From Pelomonas sp. KK5 (GTDB taxonomy: Bacteria; Pseudomonadota; Gammaproteobacteria; Burkholderiales; Burkholderiaceae_C), in assembly GCF_001984095.1 (NCBI RefSeq), contig NZ_LYVQ01000027.1, positions 1 to 41,860 of the forward strand: a stretch of 41,860 nucleotides of DNA, in the 5' to 3' direction. Positions 28,274-36,061 of the stretch are shown in pieces (the stretch's first letter is position 1; every line of letters begins with the position of its first letter). The notes beneath the pieces were generated by a model, which did no database searches, was not told the DNA's origin, and saw nothing but the letters and a program-made list of their open reading frames with translations. Position numbers and translations under genes: made by a program.

Positions 28274-28386
28274 CGCTGCTGAGTGAAGTCCCATGCCGTC
28301 CCGCTGCTGAATTTGAGTCCAAATCCAGCGCGCTCCTCGCCTCCTCCCGGTCGCACACTACATGCGTGACCCATACGGCGAAGTCG

Positions 28387-28818
28387 ATGTTCCTCAGCCC
28401 CACGCACCCACCCGGCCGACGTGATCGCAAGGCGCTGGCGTTCAGCACCGAGATCCATCGCCTGCGCGCAGCCGGCTACACCTTCGAGGCGATCCGCCTG
28501 GCGCTGCTTGATGCGGGCGTCGTCGTGGGGCGCACCACGATCAAGCGTGAGGCGGCCCGTCCACCGGCTGTCGTCCCCTGCCCTCCTGCGGCTGGCATTT
28601 CCTCGCCGTCCGGCCAAGCCTTGCCGCGAGCCGATGGCCCTGTGCCGGCGTCCGCCCCGCGCCGCCAAGCTCCTGCGATCCCCTCGCCTGCCGGCGCGGC
28701 CCATCCGACCGGCTTCTCCGGCGACACGCGCAGCGGCAAGGACATCGCCGACCAGTTCTGGGAGACCCACTGCCCCAACTCGCTGCTAAGCCTGCTTGAA
28801 GGAAAGGACCCACCATGA
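28387..28818 (+). CDS. StbA/TraK-like DNA-binding protein
   Basis: 143 residues. The N-terminal 50 residues look like a helix-turn-helix (FSTEIHRLRAAGYTFEAIRL, then DAGVVVGRTTIKREAAR). A Pro/Ala-rich linker follows, with a C-terminal tail (DIADQFWETHCPNSLLSLL). Short N-terminal DNA-binding domains with disordered tails are seen in StbA and TraK of conjugative plasmids. Its stop overlaps the stbB-like start, and iterons lie just upstream. The start could be this ATG or a GTG seven codons earlier. The family name is inferred mostly from context. Confidence 0.6.
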   Translation: MFLSPTHPPGRRDRKALAFSTEIHRLRAAGYTFEAIRLALLDAGVVVGRTTIKREAARPPAVVPCPPAAGISSPSGQALPRADGPVPASAPRRQAPAIPSPAGAAHPTGFSGDTRSGKDIADQFWETHCPNSLLSLLEGKDPP

Positions 28819-29561
28819 AAGTCGCTGTACTGAGCTTCTCCGGGAACGTAGGCAAGTCCACGATCGCCCGCCACCTCCTGGCGCCCCGCCTGCCAGGCTC
28901 CCGCGTCATTGCCATCGAGAGCGTGAACGCCGGCGAGGACGAGGACCACGTCATCCGCGGACGCCAGTTCGCCGAGCTGCAGGAGTTCATGCAACTCGTC
29001 GACAACGTGATCGTGGACATCGGCGCGAGCAACGTGGAAGACCTGCTGGGCTTGATGCGCCGCTACCGGGGCAGCCATGAGGACTTCGACGTCTTCATCG
29101 TGCCGGCGGTGGCCGCCCGCAAGCAGCAGCGGGACACGATGGCCACGCTGGCCGAGCTGTCCCGCCTGGGCGTTCCCGCGGACAAGGTCCGCGTGGTCTT
29201 CAACATGGTCGATGAGCGCGCGGAGCTGAAGCAGGCGTTTGGGCCCCTGCTGTCCTTCCTGCAGGAAGCGCCGCTGGCGCGCTGCTCGCTGGACGCCTGC
29301 CTGGAGCTGAATGAGGTGTACGCCCTCATGAACGGCTCGGGCACCGACCTGAGGACCGTCGCGGCGGACCCCACCGACTACAAGGCCGAGATCGTCGCGG
29401 CGCCGGATACCGCCACGCGCGTGTCGCTGGCGCGGCGGCTCGCCCGGCGCCGCCTGGCGCTCGGCGTCCTCCCCGCGCTCGACGACTGCTTCGCGGCGCT
29501 GGACCTGCAAGGCGTTGAAGTCCCGCAGGCGATGCCCTCGGCCGTCGGCGCCGCGTCATGA
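28815..29561 (+). CDS. StbB/TraL-like P-loop ATPase of plasmid stability/transfer
   Basis: 248 residues. N-terminus MKVAVLSFSGNVGKSTIARH carries the deviant Walker A typical of ParA-like StbB/TraL proteins. A Walker-B-like VIVDIGASNVEDLL lies at about 56-69. In R388 and RP4-type plasmids this gene lies between the oriT-proximal DNA-binding gene and a small third gene, and helps conjugation or segregation. It overlaps both neighbours by 4 bases. The assignment to StbB/TraL rests on the P-loop variant and gene order. Confidence 0.78.
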   Translation: MKVAVLSFSGNVGKSTIARHLLAPRLPGSRVIAIESVNAGEDEDHVIRGRQFAELQEFMQLVDNVIVDIGASNVEDLLGLMRRYRGSHEDFDVFIVPAVAARKQQRDTMATLAELSRLGVPADKVRVVFNMVDERAELKQAFGPLLSFLQEAPLARCSLDACLELNEVYALMNGSGTDLRTVAADPTDYKAEIVAAPDTATRVSLARRLARRRLALGVLPALDDCFAALDLQGVEVPQAMPSAVGAAS

Positions 29562-30043
29562 GGTCCGAGACCTCCGCGCGCGAAGCCCTGATCGCTGAAT
29601 TGATCGGCGACCTGAGCCAGGTGCTGGCACTGGCCCAGACGCTGATTCCTGCAATGGCGGCGTCACGGAAGGACCTCATGCGGGTCCATGCGGAGCTGAC
29701 GGCTCGACTCGCCGCCGAGCTGACGTCCTTCGATGCGCGGATGCTGGCGATGACGGAACGGGCCCGGCGACAGACGGCCGCCGCTATCGCGGAGAGCGTC
29801 GGGAAGACGACGCAGCGGACCGTGGAGGCGCAGAAGCTAGAGATCCGCGAGACTGCACAGGCCGTGTTCGGTGACCAGGCGAACCTGACGTTGCAGCGTC
29901 TGGCGGCGGCGACGCAACGCCTGGCCGAACAGAGGCGGTCACTTCGAGACCAATGGCTGTGGCATCTGGTCACCGCGTCGGTGACGTTCGCGCTATCGGG
30001 GCCGCTTGCCATTTGGATGTGGTGGCGTTGGACTTCGCCCTGA
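29558..30043 (+). CDS. StbC/TraM-like coiled-coil protein with C-terminal membrane anchor
   Basis: 161 residues. A long helical, probably coiled-coil region (ARLAAELTSFDARMLAMTER through TQRLAEQRRSLRDQ) ends in one hydrophobic segment (LVTASVTFALSGPLAIWMWW). It is the third gene of the stbABC-like set, overlapping stbB. The position and shape fit StbC or TraM; sequence alone would not identify it. Confidence 0.65.
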   Translation: MRSETSAREALIAELIGDLSQVLALAQTLIPAMAASRKDLMRVHAELTARLAAELTSFDARMLAMTERARRQTAAAIAESVGKTTQRTVEAQKLEIRETAQAVFGDQANLTLQRLAAATQRLAEQRRSLRDQWLWHLVTASVTFALSGPLAIWMWWRWTSP

Positions 30044-30066
30044 CCCACTACAGGAGGACCCATCCC

Positions 30067-30288
30067 ATGCAATTGCGCCCATATCCGGACACCGTCGCAG
30101 AGCCGTCGCCCAATGACATCTTGAGATTGCCTGCCGTGCGCCGCACGACAGGGCTTGGCAGATCGACGATCTACCGTTTGATGGATAAGGAACTTTTCCC
30201 GCGCCAGATCCGCATAGGTGAGCGTGCCGTCGGATGGCGGCGCTCCGACATCGATTCCTGGAACGCTACTCGGCCCAATGCCCACTAG
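30067..30288 (+). CDS. AlpA-family phage/island regulator
   Basis: 73 residues, single winged helix: LRLPAVRRTTGLGRSTIYRL, then PRQIRIGERAVGWRRSDIDSW, the typical AlpA pattern. AlpA-like proteins control integrase/excision genes in P4-like elements. Start supported by AGGAGG ten bases ahead. It follows the stbC-like gene by 23 bases and is probably in the same operon. Confidence 0.88.
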   Translation: MQLRPYPDTVAEPSPNDILRLPAVRRTTGLGRSTIYRLMDKELFPRQIRIGERAVGWRRSDIDSWNATRPNAH

Positions 30289-30745
30289 GCGTCGTCAGCC
30301 GGTGTCGGCCATTTCCAGTCGTCAGTGAACGACAGCAGTCGGAACATAGACCTGATCTCGCGCACTCATCGACCTGGCGCGCCGTTCGCTGCTCTCACCG
30401 GTGACGCGCAAGTCCGCGCAGTCGCCCGCACCCAGAGTGGCGGTGGTGGCGATGTTCGACGTTGTCAACGTCGCTGGACCGACACACGACTTGCGCGCTT
30501 GGCGCCGCCTCACTAGACTCCGCACCCTTCCCAACCCTGTTGCCGCCACGGAGCTTCAAGTGTCCTGCCTCATAGCCGCCCTCTAAGCCGTCGACCGCTC
30601 TCCCGATCATGCCTGCCATGAGCCGGGCCGCTGCAGCCACTCTCTGTGCCCTCCCTGCCTACGCCATGCCGGCGGGACGCACCTAGCCCGCCAAGCATCG
30701 CGCACGCCACGTCGTCGGTTCGTTCACTCGAACCAGGAAACGACT
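30289..30745. other. 457-base non-coding leader before the RNA repair operon
   Basis: No credible gene on either strand; short open frames lack start signals and protein-like composition. It contains a perfect dyad at 30457-30473 (CGACGTTG-T-CAACGTCG). The length is unusual for this gene-dense island. It may hold the promoter and operator of the RNA repair genes, a small RNA, or a decayed gene. Confidence 0.5.
30457..30473. repeat. Perfect 17-bp palindrome
   Basis: CGACGTTGTCAACGTCG, eight-base arms around one central T. Too short a loop for an RNA hairpin terminator and no T-run follows, so an operator is more likely. It lies 273 bases before the RNA ligase start. Confidence 0.55.
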
Positions 30746-31621
30746 ATGTCTGCGCATCACGGGTCGACGAGTTCCGTCGCCCAACCCATCCAATCCCTTG
30801 CGATCCTGAAGTACCCCAGGACGCCGCACCTCGAAGGCTCGCGCCTGCAACCCGGCGACGAAGGGCACGAGCAAGTGCCACTCGCGTCGTTGCGAGGTCA
30901 GCACGCCGTCGTCGAGGAGAAGCTCGACGGGGCCAACGTCGGGATCTCGTTCACCGAGGGCGGCGAGCTGCTGCTGCAGTCGCGCGGCCACTACCTGGGT
31001 GGCGGCCGCGAGCGTCACTTCGCGCTGTTCAAGCAATGGGCCTCGGCGCACGAGGCTCGCTTGTTGCAACTGCTGGAGGATCGCTACGTGATGTACGGCG
31101 AGTGGCTGCACGCGAAGCACTCTGTCAGCTACGACGTCCTGCCACATTGGTTCTGCGAGTTCGACGTCTACGACCGGCGCGATGGCGTGTTCCTGAGCAC
31201 GCCGAGGCGCCAGATGCTGTTGGCCGGCTCGCCGGTGCTCAGCGTGCCCGTCGTGCACGAGGGCGAGCTGCCGGTCAGCGTGAAGGCCTTGCGTGCGCTG
31301 GTCCGGCCCTCGCTGGCCAAGAGCGGGCGCTGGAGGCAGGCGTTCGAGGAGAGCGTCGAGCGCCAGGGCCTGGACCTCGCGCTGGCCTGGAGGCAGACGG
31401 ACAAGTCGGTGCTGTCCGAGGGGCTGTATGTCAAGGTCGAGAACGAGCGCGAGGTGCTGGGTCGCTACAAGTGGGTGCGTCCGGACTTCGTCCAGACCAT
31501 CCTCGACTCGGGCTCGCACCACAGTACGAGACCGCTGATCCCGAACGGGCTGGCCGCGGGCGCCGACATTTACGCGCCGCTGCCCACCGCCCACTGGGGC
31601 ACGATTGACGCGAGCATCTGA
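30746..31621 (+). CDS. ATP-dependent RNA ligase (Rnl2/Rnl5-like)
   Basis: 291 residues. Nucleotidyltransferase motifs are complete: motif I EEKLDGANVG with the AMP-accepting Lys59, motif III YGEWLH (117-122), motif IIIa FCEFDVYD (136-143), motif IV SEGLYVKVE (224-232) and motif V GRYKWVRPDF (239-248). It should seal 3'-OH/5'-phosphate RNA ends. The start has AGGAAA ahead. It lies 21 bases before the HD-Pnk gene; together they can heal and seal RNA cut by ribotoxins. Assignment to a specific Rnl family is tentative. Confidence 0.88.
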   Translation: MSAHHGSTSSVAQPIQSLAILKYPRTPHLEGSRLQPGDEGHEQVPLASLRGQHAVVEEKLDGANVGISFTEGGELLLQSRGHYLGGGRERHFALFKQWASAHEARLLQLLEDRYVMYGEWLHAKHSVSYDVLPHWFCEFDVYDRRDGVFLSTPRRQMLLAGSPVLSVPVVHEGELPVSVKALRALVRPSLAKSGRWRQAFEESVERQGLDLALAWRQTDKSVLSEGLYVKVENEREVLGRYKWVRPDFVQTILDSGSHHSTRPLIPNGLAAGADIYAPLPTAHWGTIDASI

Positions 31622-31642
31622 GCGCGCGCCAAGGAGATAAAC

Positions 31643-32809
31643 ATGGACTATCAAGACATCCGCGCGCTGTGTCCCATCGGGCCGGGCCGCGGCTACGACT
31701 GGACCGCCTGCTGCGAGGTCTTCCCGCGCCTGCGAGCGCTGGAGACCACTCCGCAGAGCCCGCGTTACCACGCCGAGGGCAACGTTGGCATTCACACGCG
31801 CATGGTGCTGGACGCGCTGCTGGCGTCGTCCGAGTTCCAGTCGGCCCATGGCGAGCGACGCGAGCTGCTGTTCCTCGCGGCCCTGCTGCACGACTTGTGC
31901 AAGCCCGAGACGACTGTCGTCGACACGGTGACCGGCGACATCGGCCAGCCGGGCCATTCGCGCCGTGGCGCGGTGGACGTGCGCGCGCTGTTGTGGCGCG
32001 CTGGCGCACCCTTCGCCCTGCGCGAGGCGGTCTGCCGCATCGTCGCGGCCCACCAGGTGCCGTTCTTCGCGTTTGACTCGCGCCGTGGCGAGACGCCCGA
32101 GTTCATCGCCCGCCGCTTGTCATGGGGTGTGGACGTACACGACCTCGTATGCGTGGCGCGCGCCGATATGCAGGGTCGCATTTGCGTCGACCAGTCGGCC
32201 CGGCTCGACGACATCGCCCTATTCGAGCAACTCGCGCGGGAGGACGGCTGCTGGGATCGCCCGCGCGCATCCGCGTCCGCACACACTCGATTGGCGTATG
32301 CGCGCGGCGCCGCAGTGCACCTGGACTCGCCGTTGTTCCAGCCACCCGGCTCTGCCGTGACGGTGCTCAGCGGCCTGCCGGCCTCGGGCAAGGACACCTG
32401 GGTGGCGCGCCACGCACAAGGCCTGCCGGTGGTCTCGTTCGACGACGCGAAGGCCGAGCTAGGCCTGCGGCATGGCGAGAACGATGGCATGGCCGCGCAT
32501 CACGCGGTCGACAAGGCCAAGGCTCTGCTTCGTCGCCACGAGCCCTTCGTCTGGAACGCGACGCACCTCAGCGACCAGATGCGCAGCAAGACCTTGGACC
32601 TGCTGTTCGCCTACGACGCCCACGTGACACTGGTCTACCTGGAAGTCCCGGCGGCGCAGCTCTTCCAGCGCAATGCGAAGCGCCACACCACGCTGCGGCA
32701 GAAAGACCTGGAGCGCATGCTGCACCGCTGGGAGGTGCCGCTGCCGTGGGAGGCGCATGAGGTGCGCTACGAAGTTATAGAAGGCGAGGTCAGCGCTCGC
32801 CACGTTTGA
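31643..32809 (+). CDS. HD-Pnk: HD phosphohydrolase fused to polynucleotide kinase
   Basis: 388 residues. N-terminal HD domain: His51, His83-Asp84 (LLHDLCKPET), His105, His137 and Asp174 line the metal site. C-terminal kinase: P-loop GLPASGKDT (244-252), SFDDAK with Asp267/268, NATH (305-308) and a lid with Arg343/Arg347. This layout is that of Runella HD-Pnk, whose HD part removes 2',3'-cyclic phosphate or 3'-phosphate and whose kinase phosphorylates 5'-OH. Start supported by AAGGAG. It prepares ends for the ligase encoded just upstream. Confidence 0.88.
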   Translation: MDYQDIRALCPIGPGRGYDWTACCEVFPRLRALETTPQSPRYHAEGNVGIHTRMVLDALLASSEFQSAHGERRELLFLAALLHDLCKPETTVVDTVTGDIGQPGHSRRGAVDVRALLWRAGAPFALREAVCRIVAAHQVPFFAFDSRRGETPEFIARRLSWGVDVHDLVCVARADMQGRICVDQSARLDDIALFEQLAREDGCWDRPRASASAHTRLAYARGAAVHLDSPLFQPPGSAVTVLSGLPASGKDTWVARHAQGLPVVSFDDAKAELGLRHGENDGMAAHHAVDKAKALLRRHEPFVWNATHLSDQMRSKTLDLLFAYDAHVTLVYLEVPAAQLFQRNAKRHTTLRQKDLERMLHRWEVPLPWEAHEVRYEVIEGEVSARHV

Positions 32810-33074
32810 AAGCAGCGGGTGTGCCGGTCCGAAGCTCCCGCGGGTCAGCGACAACCGCATGCTGCTTTTCGGGGCCTGCTCGGGGGCTATTTGCGAGCGT
32901 CAAGGTCCGGCCATGTCCGGTCGTCCGTGATAGTCCGTTGTGCAGCGGCTCGAATTGTTGGCGGGCTGCCGCCGAGCGAACCGAGGTTTTCGCCCCCTCC
33001 GAGGTGTGTTCCCATTCAACGCCGTGAACTGCCGTTTGAGACCCAGGCAACCAGGCCGTGAGCCGAACAGAAAC
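32810..33074. other. Intergenic stretch without visible function
   Basis: 265 bases between the RNA repair genes and the toxin-antitoxin-like promoter. No gene, terminator or clear repeat beyond a few GTCCG words was found. Confidence 0.5.
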
Positions 33075-33123
33075 TGTCCACAATATTTGACAAACGTCTT
33101 TTATTTGACTAGTATTATGGACA
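33075..33123 (+). promoter_or_regulatory. Promoter inside a symmetric operator, XRE/nucleotidyltransferase operon
   Basis: A near-consensus sigma70 promoter: TTGACA at 33087-33092, 17-base spacer, TAGTAT at 33110-33115. Arms TGTCCACAATA (33075-33085) and TATTATGGACA (33113-33123) form an inverted repeat with one mismatch flanking it. GACAAACGTC (33089) and GACAAATGTC (33120) repeat at 31 bases. The ATG at 33125 is only 9 bases after the -10, so the transcript should be leaderless. Confidence 0.75.
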
Positions 33124-33124
33124 A

Positions 33125-33835
33125 ATGTCGGTCAGCCATTCGACTCCTATCTCCCCGCTGGAGCGGCAGATCCTCCTCCAGTTAGGCGACCGTCTGCGGG
33201 CGTTGCGCAAATCGCTGCGCATGGGCACCGTTGAGATGGCTGAGAAGGCGGGTATATCCCGCATGACGCTGAGCGCCATCGAGTCGGGAAGCCCGTCGCC
33301 CAGTATGGGCAATTACGTTCGGGTCATGTCAGTGTTGGGCGTCTCGGGCGAGCTCGCGATGCTGGCCAGCGACACGCTGCAGCCAGCACCGGCCGGCACT
33401 GCCGCCGCGCGCTCTACGCACGAGCGGCCTGAAGTGACGATCAAGATTCAGGCCAAGTCTAGGCTGCACCAAGCGCAAGACCTGCAAAGCCTCGCGCTGC
33501 ATGAAGCCGCGGTGTCGAAGATCGAGAAGCACCCCGAGGCTCTGCAGAAAGTCGTTCGCACGCTCGAGGCATGGCGAGAAGCCAATCCCGACTCGCGCTC
33601 TATGTCGCTCTGGGAGGAGTGGGGAGACATCTTGCGTACGCAGGCTTGGAGAAAGGCGCTCGGCCCCACCCAGCGCGCCAAGCAGCTTCGGCAGGCTTCG
33701 CCACTGGCTTTCGTTTTGTCGGAAGAAGAACGCAGACGAATCATTGCGCAGGTCAATGCCCTGAAGCACGGTGTAACGCTGGGTGGTGCAGACGCCCACG
33801 CCGACACGCTGATCGATCCTGAGGATGCGTCGTGA
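33125..33835 (+). CDS. XRE-family regulator, probable antitoxin
   Basis: 236 residues. The N-terminal helix-turn-helix is at about 22-78 (RLRALRKSLRMGTVEMAEKA, then ISRMTLSAIESGSPSPSMGN). A long helical C-terminal part follows, with no recognised domain (LHEAAVSKIEKHPEALQKVV). It overlaps the nucleotidyltransferase-like gene as GTGA. The symmetric operator at its promoter suggests autorepression. The layout is that of a type II or IV toxin-antitoxin operon with the antitoxin first; the C-terminal half may bind the partner. Confidence 0.8.
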   Translation: MSVSHSTPISPLERQILLQLGDRLRALRKSLRMGTVEMAEKAGISRMTLSAIESGSPSPSMGNYVRVMSVLGVSGELAMLASDTLQPAPAGTAAARSTHERPEVTIKIQAKSRLHQAQDLQSLALHEAAVSKIEKHPEALQKVVRTLEAWREANPDSRSMSLWEEWGDILRTQAWRKALGPTQRAKQLRQASPLAFVLSEEERRRIIAQVNALKHGVTLGGADAHADTLIDPEDAS

Positions 33836-34377
33836 CCTACGAGCAACTGGCTCACTTAATCAAGGTCTGCTGCGAACACGCGGACGTCTACGAAATCGTC
33901 GTGTTCGGCAGTCAATCCGTGCTGGGTGCCAAACCCAACCCTGGCCCTGCTTTCACCGCATCGATGGAAGCCGATGTGTTCGTGCTCGGTGATCCGGAAA
34001 AGACGAACGCTATCGACGTCAATCTCGGCGAGGGCTCGCCGTTCCACGAGAAGCACGGCTACTACGCACAAGGCATCGGGCCTGAGACCGCTTACTTACC
34101 GGCAGGCTGGGAAGATCGAACGGTGAAGGTCGGGTCGCCGTTCATCACGGACGGGCGCATTGGCCACTGCCTCAGCCTTCCCGACCTTTTCCTATCAAAG
34201 GCAACTGCTGGTCGGGACAAGGACAAGCCGTTTTGCCAAGCCATGCTCACTCACGGCTTCGTGGCGGCGGATGAGATGTTGACTTGGGTCCCCAAGATGC
34301 CCATTGACGGATCCGCACAGAACCTATTAACACGCCGCATCCGGCGTTGGGCGAAAGAAGTAGGCATCATCGTTTGA
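33832..34377 (+). CDS. Nucleotidyltransferase-fold protein, probable toxin
   Basis: 181 residues. VVFGSQSVLG (Gly26-Ser27) followed by EADVFV (Asp48) matches the start of the polymerase-beta/MNT nucleotidyltransferase fold (GS-x-D-x-D pattern, partly altered), as in DUF6036-like proteins. Later SLPDLFLSKATAGRDKDKPF resembles the family's substrate region. The start is a GTG overlapping the regulator stop, so it is translationally coupled. Toxins of this fold modify tRNA or proteins (MenT, AbiEii, HepT/MNT families); which one applies is unknown. Confidence 0.75.
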   Translation: MTYEQLAHLIKVCCEHADVYEIVVFGSQSVLGAKPNPGPAFTASMEADVFVLGDPEKTNAIDVNLGEGSPFHEKHGYYAQGIGPETAYLPAGWEDRTVKVGSPFITDGRIGHCLSLPDLFLSKATAGRDKDKPFCQAMLTHGFVAADEMLTWVPKMPIDGSAQNLLTRRIRRWAKEVGIIV

Positions 34378-34386
34378 CATCACTTT

Positions 34387-34411
34387 GAATCGCCCAGACC
34401 CGGGGCGATTC
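34387..34411. terminator. Hairpin after the nucleotidyltransferase gene
   Basis: Nine-base stem GAATCGCCC / GGGCGATTC with a seven-base loop, 10 bases after the stop. Only three T follow, so termination would be weak. The hairpin is framed by two copies of CACTTTGA (34381-34388 and 34411-34418). Confidence 0.5.
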
Positions 34412-34614
34412 ACTTTGATGCGCGAGCACTCGGCGAGTCTTGCTGTCCCTATCGGCCATGAGCCGCCGCTCGCCGGCACCTGCTGTGCTGCCGTCAAATC
34501 GTTGCGGCCATGACCTATCAGGGGATCATCGACCGCTTGCTTACGCTGACATTGCTGACCGAATCACTGGAGAAGCTGCGGTCGGGGCTCTAGACCAACT
34601 GTCGCGGCAGGTCG

Positions 34615-36051
34615 CTAGGCCTTCCTATGCATTTTGAGCCAGGCGTCGAACTCAAGCGAACGCAATCCGAATCGGATTGCGCTGTCAGGATTCGTCGCGG
34701 CGATCTCGTCAGCAACCATGCATTGAAACCGCGCGCGATCTTCGGCTGGAACGTCCTCGGGCACGTGCCGTGCGATGGACTCAACATCCGCCGGCAGATC
34801 AGCTTGCACCACACCCTTGATGGCTGCTCCGATCTGGCGACGGTAGCGATTGCGGAATGGGTCGGGTGGCCGAAGCGATTGCTTGGCGGCCGTGTAGTGC
34901 TGGCACGATCGCTCGTACGCGAAAAGGAACACGTCGCGAAGCAAGTCGACGCGATTCAGCTCGTACACCCCGAGCGTCGCATCGACATAAGCGTTGATCG
35001 GGACGTCAATGAACGAAAGCGGGCACAGGTTGGCCTGCACGAGCGGAATGTTGGCTGCCAAGCGTGAGACGCGCTTGTTCACGTCCATGAACGGCTGCAG
35101 GTACGGCAACTGCACCATCAGGAACAGCGCTTGTTCAAAGGGATCGAGGATGGCTGCCGCCTTCTCGACCAGCATTCCAAATTCGGCTTCGATCGCCAGG
35201 CCCGAGGCTAGCGGCTTGTAGACGCTTCCTGCAATCTCCACGCCGCGATCGCGCAACCTTCCGACGTCTGCGTCGTTGTGCATCAGGCCATCCGAGAGGA
35301 GCGCATGCAGGCTCTTGATCGCGCTTGGATTGACCGTAGTGCAAGACGCATCGTGCACAAGGAATTCGATCGCCTCCTTGTGGTTCAGGATCATCTGGGT
35401 CTCGATGGCTGCCTTGCCCTCCGCGGCTTGGCCTTTCTCGAGCAGCTGCATCGTGTCTAGCCGACTGTAGGTGTTGCCTTCCAAGTGCGACGACGCGTAG
35501 GACAGGTCGATCAGCAGGCGATCGAGAATATCGTTTGCGAATGTGCCAGCAGCCGGCACAGTGTCTGCGGGGGGGCTGCCCATCGCCAGCAGCCCCTGGC
35601 GCAGTTTTTGACTCAGGTAGTACGTGACGTTGGGCTCGTAGTTGTCAAGAAGTCCTCTCTCGTGACCGACTGGCTTGCGCAAATGCGCCGGCAGCCGCAC
35701 TGCGTCGCGGATGCCGGCGCCGGCCTCGGACACGCGGCTGTATGGCTCGGTGACTTGCAGTCCCAGGCGCTGGGTTCCAGGGCGAGAGCCTGGTGCTAGC
35801 TTCAGCGCATACCGCGCGCCACGCTTTTCGCCGTGGCGTTCGACCAACTGATGCGCGGTGAGCTCGTTCAGCCAGCGCTGCAACGTTCGGCGGGCAGGTG
35901 GAGGAATCAGCAGCCGCTCAATGGCGTCGATCGCCACAGCCGGGAGAGGCGGTGCGGGGATCACGGCAAGAAGGCGCTGCTGCCGTGGATCGGCCAGTAC
36001 GGCTTCTTGCGAACGAGAGAGAGAGGTGGGAGAGATCGGCATTGAAATCAC
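34615..36051 (-). CDS. Fic-family protein with altered catalytic motif
   Basis: 478 residues. An N-terminal winged helix (RRTLQRWLNELTAHQLVERH) precedes the Fic core. The inhibitory helix motif SSHLEGN (187-193) is intact, but the Fic motif reads QPFMDVNKR (319-327) instead of HPFxDGNKR: His is Gln and the first Gly is Val. AMP transfer by the usual mechanism should be lost, unless the subfamily uses a different chemistry. The start is a GTG at 36051 or the ATG at 36042. Duplicated 28-base repeats in front suggest autoregulation by the winged helix. Confidence 0.85.
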   Translation of the reverse strand: MISMPISPTSLSRSQEAVLADPRQQRLLAVIPAPPLPAVAIDAIERLLIPPPARRTLQRWLNELTAHQLVERHGEKRGARYALKLAPGSRPGTQRLGLQVTEPYSRVSEAGAGIRDAVRLPAHLRKPVGHERGLLDNYEPNVTYYLSQKLRQGLLAMGSPPADTVPAAGTFANDILDRLLIDLSYASSHLEGNTYSRLDTMQLLEKGQAAEGKAAIETQMILNHKEAIEFLVHDASCTTVNPSAIKSLHALLSDGLMHNDADVGRLRDRGVEIAGSVYKPLASGLAIEAEFGMLVEKAAAILDPFEQALFLMVQLPYLQPFMDVNKRVSRLAANIPLVQANLCPLSFIDVPINAYVDATLGVYELNRVDLLRDVFLFAYERSCQHYTAAKQSLRPPDPFRNRYRRQIGAAIKGVVQADLPADVESIARHVPEDVPAEDRARFQCMVADEIAATNPDSAIRFGLRSLEFDAWLKMHRKA

Positions 36052-36061
36052 GAGTGCTTCT

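Noticed and set aside
28120-28386. Upstream extension of the StbA-like protein
   Set aside because: The extra 89 codons lie over the 11-bp iterons and are not protein-like; the start at 28387 (or the GTG at 28366) is preferred.
30322-30640. Short open frames in the leader before the RNA ligase gene
   Set aside because: No ribosome binding sites, no protein-like composition, and overlapping frames on both strands of similar length.
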